A stretch of DNA of 64,000 nucleotides from Xanthocytophaga agilis (GTDB lineage Bacteria > Bacteroidota > Bacteroidia > Cytophagales > 172606-1), in NCBI RefSeq assembly GCF_030068605.1, contig NZ_JASJOU010000010.1, positions 248,001-312,000 on the forward strand, in the 5' to 3' direction. Positions within the stretch are counted from its first letter, which is position 1. The number at the start of each line of letters is the position of its first letter. Below, one piece after another: positions 62,983-64,000 of the stretch. The notes below the pieces were generated by a model that did no database searches, was not told the origin of the DNA, and worked only from the letters and a program-made list of their open reading frames with translations. The translations under genes were made by a program, and so were the position numbers.

Positions 62983-63007
62983 GTAACTTTCTATATAAAA
63001 ATGACTT

Positions 63008-63015
63008 CAAAGATA
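63008..63015 (-). promoter_or_regulatory. Candidate -7 element (TATCTTTG) for the phosphatase gene
   Basis: Minus strand TATCTTTG, 26 nt before the ATG at 62982, matching TAnnTTTG, with no clear -33 element. Confidence 0.3.
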
Positions 63016-63205
63016 CTTTATATACACCTTAATTTGCATAGCGTCTACACCTTTAAATCTGCCGTTGGCGGGATCATTTCAACGTTTCATCCAAATTATC
63101 TATTTTATATAAAGGAAACTGATATAGTTTTACGTCTTACAATAAAAATCGGAGACTACTTTTTTAATCTGAACACTTTCTTAAGTTATTATCAAACCTA
63201 ACGCT

Positions 63206-64000
63206 ATGAATCAACTTTATCGATGCATGTGCCTCTTTGTAAGCTATCTCTTATGTACTCAGCTTGCTCTGGCACAGGAAAAATTTACTATTAGTGGGTA
63301 TGTCAAGGATAGCAAGAATGGCGAAAACCTGATTGGAGTAGCCGTTTTTGTCAAAGGTACATCCAATGGTACTGTAACCAATGAGTATGGATTTTATTCT
63401 CTCACCCTGCCTTCAGGTACATATAGCATAGGTATCTCTTATGTCGGCTATCAGTCTTTTTATAAAGACATCACATTAAATGCAAATGTAAAACAGGATG
63501 TAGAGCTAACGGAAGAAGGAGTGCAGTTAAATGAAATTGTTGTCACTGCCGATCGCCCGGATGCTAACGTCAGAGATGTATCGATGAGTGTCAACAAGCT
63601 AGATATCAAAACTATCCAGAAAATACCCGCCTTTCTGGGTGAAGTAGATGTGATCCGTAGTATTCAGTTATTACCTGGTGTTAGTACCATTGGTGAAGGA
63701 GCCACAGGATTCAATGTTCGTGGAGGTAGTATTGATCAGAACCTTGTTTTGATTGATGAGGCACCTGTATACAACTCTGCGCACTTATTTGGTTTTTTCT
63801 CTGTATTCAATCCGGATATCGTAAAAGATGTGAAGCTGATTAAGGGAGGGATTCCAGCTCAATATGGAGGGCGTCTGTCTTCTATTCTGGATGTACGTAC
63901 CAAAGAAGGAAACAATAAAAAATTCTCAGGACAAGGTGGTGTAGGGGTTATATTCAGTCGCTTGTCACTAGAAGCACCATTGATTAAAGACAAAGCTTCT
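63206..64000 (+). CDS. TonB-dependent receptor with carboxypeptidase-regulatory-like domain (partial)
   Basis: 265 codons are visible and the gene continues past the right edge. Signal peptide MNQLYRCMCLFVSYLLCTQLALAQ. Residues ~28-110 are a CarboxypepD_reg-like domain (FTISGYVKDSKNGENLIGVAV, GTVTNEYGFYSLTLPSGTYSI, VGYQ). A plug domain follows (VVTADRPDANVRDVSMSVNKLDI, LGEVDVIRSIQLLPGVSTIGEGATGFNVRGGSIDQNLVLIDEAPV, VKDVKLIKGGIPAQYGGRLSSILDVRTKEG). This N-terminal architecture lets TonB bind while the receptor takes up a large ligand. No SusD-like partner is visible. It has no stop in the window, so it is reported as partial. Confidence 0.93.
   Translation, partial: MNQLYRCMCLFVSYLLCTQLALAQEKFTISGYVKDSKNGENLIGVAVFVKGTSNGTVTNEYGFYSLTLPSGTYSIGISYVGYQSFYKDITLNANVKQDVELTEEGVQLNEIVVTADRPDANVRDVSMSVNKLDIKTIQKIPAFLGEVDVIRSIQLLPGVSTIGEGATGFNVRGGSIDQNLVLIDEAPVYNSAHLFGFFSVFNPDIVKDVKLIKGGIPAQYGGRLSSILDVRTKEGNNKKFSGQGGVGVIFSRLSLEAPLIKDKAS

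Noticed and set aside
62890-63201. 103-codon plus-strand frame before the TonB receptor
   Set aside because: Antisense to the start of the phosphatase gene, with no family match.

Overview
This window is chromosomal DNA of a Bacteroidota bacterium, most likely a gliding Cytophagales member. That placement rests on the gene content: a TonB-dependent receptor with an N-terminal carboxypeptidase-regulatory-like domain, DUF5916 and DUF5117/DUF4953 proteins, DUF5684, a FeoB-associated Cys-rich protein, a SigZ-like ECF sigma factor, a bacterial phosphosulfolactate synthase, and GAF sensor proteins ending in the RQNMEELAATQEEM coiled coil. Most genes also lack a clear Shine-Dalgarno sequence. Base composition looks moderately AT-rich and fairly even. 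I see no transposase, prophage, rRNA or CRISPR array. The genus cannot be fixed from the sequence.

Layout. 1-8 kb: the start of hslV, a small membrane protein, lysA with a small partner, a secreted L-type lectin, a NADAR protein, a GAF sensor and a membrane-anchored thioredoxin-fold protein. This part has long gene-poor gaps with inverted repeats, including a 268-bp element with 54-bp terminal repeats. 8-22 kb: mostly plus-strand genes, namely an AddA/RecB-like helicase whose C-terminal nuclease motif looks dead, a class I aminotransferase, a Tat-exported TIM-barrel protein, a DUF5916 outer-membrane protein, a met-zincin protease, then a universal stress protein (minus) and a beta-CASP nuclease. 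22-31.3 kb: a long minus-strand run that starts as a capsule/exopolysaccharide operon (glycosyltransferase, rfbC, Wza, Wzc, CpsB-type phosphatase) and continues through an epimerase and a TPR protein to comA. 31.5-43 kb: hflX, tRNA-Arg(CCU), then a minus-strand housekeeping run (glycosyltransferase, FkbM methyltransferase, FeoB-associated peptide, inositol phosphatase, DUF4105, rsmI, pterin dehydratase, a second GAF sensor, DEAD-box helicase).

43-53.3 kb: a glycosyltransferase, then the most coherent regulated unit of the window: a MacB/HlyD/TolC-type efflux operon (adaptor, outer-membrane channel, ATPase, two separate permeases) ending in an NtrC-family regulator and an overlapping histidine kinase. 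A good sigma-54 promoter (TGGCAC-N5-TTGAA) lies 35 bp before the first gene, with a perfect 9-bp palindrome about 110 bp upstream of the predicted start. The simplest model is an envelope-stress or drug-sensing kinase that drives its own efflux operon through sigma-54.

53.3-64 kb: a cluster of roughly 28-nt degenerate repeats, an esterase, a SigZ-like sigma factor in line with a GDSL lipoprotein, a YbbA-like ATPase without its permease, a fragment of the dcw cluster (murE-mraY-murD), a PPP-family phosphatase and the start of a TonB-dependent receptor. Three genes (murE, the fkbM-like gene and the neighbouring glycosyltransferase) have no ATG at a plausible start and probably use TTG.
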